From JAZGGS01 sp963764825 (lineage in GTDB: Bacteria; Bacteroidota; Ignavibacteria; Ignavibacteriales; Ignavibacteriaceae), in assembly GCA_963764825.1 (NCBI GenBank), contig CAVXUA010000010.1, forward strand, positions 46,118 through 110,117: DNA of 64,000 bases, in the 5' to 3' direction. This document shows, in pieces, positions 59,305 through 64,000 of this stretch. The notes under the pieces were generated by a model. That model was not told where the DNA came from. It searched no databases and saw nothing but the letters and a program-made list of their open reading frames with translations. The first letter of the stretch is position 1. Every line of letters begins with the position of its first letter. The position numbers and the translations under genes were made by a program.

Positions 59305-60306
59305 TCATTCAACGCTTTCCGGGTAGTTTTCAACAAACCAGACAAAGAAGGCAGTGACATCAATCTTATCCGCTAACATTTTTTTCCTCTTTTCTTGCCA
59401 ATATACTTTCAGGTTAGCAGATTTAGCTCTTTAAGTTTTTCAATATTTCTCAGACTATCTCGTTAAAGCCAATGTTAATCCATATTTGATCTGTTAAAGG
59501 AGAGTTCAACAAAAGAGTTGCTTATTATGTGGTGGTGGCAAGAACAGCAGCTTCAGAAATGTTTTACTATCACCAATCAACATATTGGCATAATACATAA
59601 ATGAATGAATTTTGTGGGGTGGAATGGATATCTTATACTGTTCAAATTCAGGATCAATTTACGCTCTGTTGTGATGAACACTCTTCCGTGTTTTGAAAGA
59701 AGCTGTACAAATTTTCTTTTGCTCTCTATAGATAATCCCGCGCACCAACATCGTGATGCGCTTTGAATGAATTGAACCTCAGAATAGAATATTTTTCACT
59801 TTCTTTTAACCAGCTTCCTTTAAAACCGATGGATCCGGTGTAAATCTCTTTGGGTGAAGATAAGCAAGCTCGTGGTAACCTGCATAATAAACAGTCCTTC
59901 TTTTTACGTTTTGAGACATCAGATAGAATCAGGTCAGCGAAAGGATGACCGAACTTCGTCAATGCCGCCAACTTCATATTGCTCATCGTCCAAGTAATCG
60001 ATTTAACTTTGCCTATTTTAGAAACGTGGCGCAATTTGAATTTGAAAAAACCAATTGCTAAATGAATTTTCTGCTGATTTACGATTTTGAACTTCCCCCT
60101 TAACCACATTTACTGGTCTACTCATCTTCCCCGAGAGAATCGATTTACTTCCTATTTGCCGAGGGTATCTCGTAGAGTTCAACTTTTTGTGATTGTATAT
60201 CCCTAACTGTTATTAACGGATTGTTCCCCTTCGAGATTAAATATTCTGATTAAGTTGCTGAAAAGGTGAACATTACCGATGACCTATATCAATCAGGATT
60301 TCATTG
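59305..60306 (-). CDS. DUF354-family protein (many frame breaks)
   Basis: About 335 aa of a UDP-GlcNAc epimerase-like GT-B family. The start at 60306 gives 'MK-ILIDIGH', then 'HLFSNLIRIFNLEGN' and 'LITVRDIQSQK'. The middle reads 'KESEKYSILRFNSFKAHHDV' and 'GRVFITTER', and the end 'KIDVTAFFVWFVENYPESVE', which is characteristic of DUF354. Family members occur in surface-glycan loci; the reaction is not known. The ATG overlaps the stop of the FemAB-like gene (ATGA). About ten indels cover the gene. Confidence 0.72.
59312..59330 (-). repeat. 19-base direct repeat, copy 2
   Basis: Identical to 58399-58417. In this copy the bases code for 'NYPESV' of the DUF354 C-terminus, the conserved family ending, so this is probably the original copy. 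Confidence 0.72.
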
Positions 60307-61301
60307 AAGCTTCTGTAAAATTTTTAAGCCTAATTTTCCTGTTTTCATAAGCAGAGGTTTATGTACTTTTTGATATCTCTGCAATTCGACGAACTCACCA
60401 CCAAATTTCTTTTTATATTCGCGCACACCATAGGGAACATCAGGTTTACCGGCACCGCCAAAATCAAATATTTTATAACCATTCTTTTTTAAATATTTTC
60501 AGCACTTCCCAGGTAATCAGATCATTCGGATATTTATCATAGTGTTCCTTTTTACTGCCCGGCATAACGAATCGAGTTCCTCCTTTACAGAGCGTAGATT
60601 GTCCAAATGCTTTCATTATAAAATGCTCCGAAAAATCTTACCATTTTGACAGGAATTAATGCGAAAAGCGTTAGCGAATAAACTTAAATCAGCTATTGGC
60701 AGTTTGGCTCTTTGATATACTTCTTTCAATATATTGTAGCTTTTTTCAAGTGTATCTATATCACGGAATTCTTTTACAGTAATACCATTCTTTTCAGCAC
60801 GCCTTATTTCATTTCGTCGTTTTGAATAAACTTCTTTCCAGAGAGTATCCTCATCTTTTGACAGATCAATTATAATATTTATTCTCTTTTCTGATTTGTA
60901 TCCTGACTCAATCAATATATTGTTATATGACAATTTAAAATTTCTATCTCTGTATACATAGAAGCTTAATGTTAACTCTCTTTTTTATACTCTTCAAAAT
61001 ATCTTTAGCTATATTTTCATTGTTTCTTGGCTAATGGGCCGCCAATTATAATTGATTTTGCAATCATTTTACCGGCAAGACCATTGGGTTTTTTAGGTTA
61101 TCGCAATGTTATAATTATGAATTCTATAACATCGAACTATTATTTTTATTTGTATTATTATCGGTTCTCATAATTTTTTGTTTTACTGAAGCAACAGAAT
61201 CATTATTTATAATATTTCCAAAAAAAGGGATGATTTAATACAAAAGCATCAAAAGGATTTATATCAGTTTTATCTATATCTGTAATTATTTTCATATTCA
61301 T
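60303..61301 (-). CDS. FemAB/GNAT-like aminoacyl- or acyltransferase (frame breaks)
   Basis: About 330 aa. The start is at 61301 or 61295 ('MKIITDIDKTDINPFDAFVL'). 'SIIIGGPLAKK' is the first conserved block, then 'DEDTLWKEVYSKRRNEIRRA', 'YNESIWTIYALCKGGTRFVM', 'YPNDLITWEVLKIFKKNGYK' and 'FDFGGAGKPDVPYGVREYKK'. This is the double-GNAT FemAB-related group found with EPS clusters. A palindrome (61106-61132) lies inside. The end overlaps DUF354 by four bases. Confidence 0.75.
61106..61132. repeat. palindrome in the FemAB-like gene
   Basis: ATGTTATA and TATAACAT form an 8-bp perfect inverted repeat with an 11-base loop; TCG and CGA extend it after a small bulge. It interrupts a stretch where the reading frame is unclear. 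Confidence 0.5.
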
Positions 61302-61338
61302 ATATTAAATTAGCTTTTACTGGGATTCATTGAAATTT

Positions 61339-63256
61339 TTAGTCAATAAATTTTCTGTACCATAATTCCAGGTTTATCCATTTCCAAATCTCTTTAGAAA
61401 TTTGCATTTCTTTATCTAAATGCTTTTGATATAACTTTTTGGCCTTTATGGCATCAATGATTTTTCTGTTTTTGAAAGAATCCGAGTCAAGAATAACCAT
61501 AATATATTGCTTGAAACTTTCTTCCCGGAACCATTCATCTTCCGGCGTCATAAATCCTATTTTATCTTTTCTCGTTCTTATTTTTTCAGAAAGAGTGCCA
61601 CGCATTGCTTCACGCAAAATGTGCTTTGTCATACCTTTTTTATCTTCATATCTGAAGCAGAGGCTAAAGTTTTTTCAACCAACCGGTAATCCAGAAAAGG
61701 CACTCTGGATTCCAAATGAAAACCACATTGAATTCCTGTCCTCCCACTTTAACAAATGCTCGAGTTTATATTCAAAGTGATTTAATAGTGCTTCATTTAG
61801 GCTACCGGAATTATACAGTTCGCCTGCAATTGTATTGTTCTTTGAATAGGTATCAATAAATTAGAATTTAAATAGCCTTTTTCGCCGACTCGCGCTTTTG
61901 TTTTAGAAATACCAAAAATATAGTGTCTCAAATCGATAGAACCACCTGTGAAATTTATATAGGAAACATTTCACTAAACAACCTAAACCATCTAAACTTT
62001 TAAACAGATCCTTAAAATAAAATCCAAAGAAATAATGATAACCAGCCAGTGATTCATCTGCACCCTGTCCATCGAGAGTTACTACCACGTTGTCTTTAGC
62101 TAATTCCATTACCTTGAATTGTGCATAGGGAGAAGTGGAAGGAATAGATTTGACATGTGAATAAATAAATTTTTATCCACCATTTATACAAATTGCAATT
62201 TAGGCAGTTTGTGTAGTGCATATGTTTATGAGCTTTAAATTCATTTATATATTCAGTTTCATCTCCACGTTTTCCTTTCCCATACAGTAAACTATTCAAA
62301 CCTCCAAACTTTAACCCACCTTTTTTTTATAAGATAAACAATGCTCAAGAATCAAGCCCTCCGCTTAAACATACACCGACCGGAACATCACTTCTTAATC
62401 TTAAACCAACCGCTGAACTGAATAGCTCACTATATGCTTCAGCATTCTTAAATCCTTCTGTATTCTTAAAACTAGTTTTCGGAAAATTATAAAATCATTT
62501 CTCTTTTTTGAAAATTCCATTTGTGAAATTGTTGACCCAGCCTTTTCTGCCACTTTTTGAAATATGTCCATGTTGGAGCTTTTTGATTTCACTAAAAAAA
62601 GTTCTGTTCTGTTTGATCGGTTCTGTTAAAAACTAAAAAATCAAAAATTGCCTGGTTGTTAGCTGGTGGTTTTTTATTAAGGGGTACGAAAGAATGGGGG
62701 AATTTCAGAGGCAAAAATGAATTGTTCATCGTCAATGTATAATAAAATGGTTTTACTCCGAATTGTCGCGTGCACAGAATAAGTCTTTTGTCTCTTTAGT
62801 CATAGATCACTAACGCCCACATTCCGTTAAATTTATTTAGACAATCTTCACCCCATTCGATATAGGAATTAGTACAACTTCAGTATCTGTTTTCGACTTA
62901 AATATGTAACCCTTTTTTTTCAGTTCTTCCCGTAGCTCAAGATAATCGTAAGACACGCCGCCAACTTGATTATAAAAATATCACAGACCCATCTTTTTGA
63001 CTGTGTTGATTGTCGATTTAGATTTACGATCTGCAGCTACAGTCTGTGGCTCATGGGCCGAGCTCGTGGAGGAGGAAATCGAACGAGGGAGGACGGAGAG
63101 CTCACAAATCCAAAAACCCGAACATTGTTTTCATCAGTAAGAGTCCCTTTATCTCGATCAGGACCTCGAATGTCGATTACCCGGAGCAAAATAATCCTAG
63201 CTTTTGGTTTGAGCAGGGGAGTTATCGAATTTTATTATACCGCAAATGCCGCACAT
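61339..63256 (-). CDS. asnB: asparagine synthase, glutamine-hydrolysing (many frame breaks)
   Basis: About 630 aa. The ATG at 63256 starts 'MCGICGIIKFDNSP', with Cys2 as the glutaminase nucleophile. 'YDYLELREELKKKGYIFKSK' and 'TKDLFCARD' are further glutaminase blocks. The synthase domain includes 'VVVTLDGQGADESLAGYHYF' and ends 'GFMTPEDEWFREESFKQYI'. In polysaccharide loci such enzymes usually amidate sugars or lipid-linked intermediates rather than make free asparagine. Repeat DNA at 63008-63034 adds an extra stretch in the glutaminase part. The consensus is poor throughout. Confidence 0.8.
63008..63034. repeat. GAT-phased heptamer-like array in asnB
   Basis: GATTGTC, GATTTA, GATTTAC, GATCTGC; the GAT triplets start at 63008, 63015, 63021 and 63028, spacings 7, 6 and 7. 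The one-base-short unit may be an indel. It codes for an extra basic and polar stretch. Confidence 0.5.
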
Positions 63257-63262
63257 TGGAAT

Positions 63263-64000
63263 TTATGATTGATGATAAATAATTGTGATTAACCATTGAC
63301 CAAGAACGAAGGACGAGCTGCCATAGATTTCAATAATTTTTTGAGCAACTGTATCAGAATCAAGACCAAGCTCAATTATTCTTTCTCTTCCTTTAGTTCT
63401 GCCTTTAATTTTTGCGTAACCCGCAAGAGCTTCTTTTACTCTTAAACTTGTGTCTTTTCATACCTCGGCTCAGTCAGGAAACATCCCGTAACATCGCCCA
63501 TTACCCACATGAATATCTCCACATTTGTTGAGACGATAGGACAGTTACAAGACATTGCCTCTTTTATTGCATTGGGTGAACCTTCGTGATAGAGGAAGTC
63601 AAAACTAATAAATCAGCAGCACTGTAATAATAATTCAACTTGATCCGCCGAGAACCTCAAGGTGTGACAAATTGAATCATTGTCATTAGAGTACTAATTG
63701 TATCTTCTGCCATTTTTACTTTCTTGACGTTCAGGATTTGCTACAAAGATAATTAACGGTTTCACTTTATATTGCGGCTTCAAATGTTCTTTTGCTCCAT
63801 TTTTTACGATCCGATTCTCCAGAAAGAATATTTAAATCAACACCGTTTGGAATTATCTCTTTTTTAGCGATTTTTCGTTTGATTTATCGTAAAGATTTTG
63901 GGATTTAACAATATTGTAATCGTATCTCTTTAAAAATAATTTGTTCAATGAAACAAGAAAATTTCCAAATGTACTATACTTACCTTCAGAATTGATTGCG
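63263..64000 (-). CDS. GT4-type glycosyltransferase, 5' end outside the window
   Basis: The C-terminal two thirds of a GT-B glycosyltransferase with many indels. Recognised pieces, in order: 'KEIIPNGVDLNI' (the typical linker to the donor domain), 'FLYHEGSPNAIKEAMSCNCP' with the donor-binding Glu, and 'GRERIIELGLDSD'. It probably adds a sugar to the surface polymer. The gene ends in heptamer repeats at 63289-63316 and stops about 7 bases before the asnB start, so the two are one transcript. Confidence 0.78.
63289..63316. repeat. heptamer array at the end of the glycosyltransferase gene
   Basis: TTAACCA, TTGACCA, AGAACGA, AGGACGA in tandem. The coding strand reads TCGTCCT, TCGTTCT, TGGTCAA, TGGTTAA. 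It provides the last codons of the gene. Confidence 0.72.

Overview
The window looks like a chromosome segment from a low-GC, Gram-negative member of the Bacteroidota/Chlorobiota/Ignavibacteriota group, most likely an Ignavibacteria-type organism. Two secreted proteins end in the C-terminal sorting domain with the 'NYPNPFNP' signature used by type IX secretion. A PorD-type (DUF4835) protein and several outer-membrane barrels, TPR-free cyclophilins and single-haem cytochromes fit the same group. This is inference from protein style; no 16S gene is present.

Layout. 0.1-5 kb: two T9SS-targeted secreted proteins (a cyclophilin and an M36-like metalloprotease). 5.2-20 kb: tRNA-Ser, an acyl-CoA dehydrogenase, guaB, a glycosyltransferase, purD, a C-terminally truncated DnaE relative, a MauE/rhodanese pair, tRNA-Leu, two small proteins, glnS, gltX and a hybrid histidine kinase with three receivers. 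20-26 kb: envelope genes (HhH/outer-membrane protein, PorV/PorQ-like barrel, PorD, HEAT-cyclophilin lipoprotein). 26-30 kb: a GNAT acyltransferase, a serine palmitoyltransferase-like enzyme and a divergent NAD-dependent reductase, matching the three enzymes of bacterial ceramide synthesis. 30-45 kb: tRNA-Ala, MATE exporter, SpoIID, Maf, flippase-like protein, icd, YtxH/DUF948 pair, EF-G-2, HIT, MORN and DUF72 proteins, a CAT-anticodon tRNA, UspA, a crotonase homologue and a cytochrome-porin. 45-49 kb: a translationally coupled Nudix-HAD-LemA-DUF2207 operon. 49-64 kb: a surface polysaccharide locus (wecB, OmpA/SPOR, Wzi, sugar transferase, O-antigen ligase, then deacetylase, DUF354, FemAB-like, asparagine synthase and a glycosyltransferase read leftwards).

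Reading quality. More than twenty genes are broken by one or more single-base indels, mostly at A/T homopolymers, while their protein homology continues across the break. I read these as sequencing or consensus errors and annotate the full gene spans. The last 6 kb is the worst.

Most notable signals: the ceramide module; heptanucleotide repeat arrays and palindromes lying inside coding sequence, seen only in the 56-63 kb polysaccharide locus; a GC-rich, hairpin-dense intergenic block in front of an HTH protein at 57.4-58.3 kb; and a DnaE relative that stops right after the palm domain.
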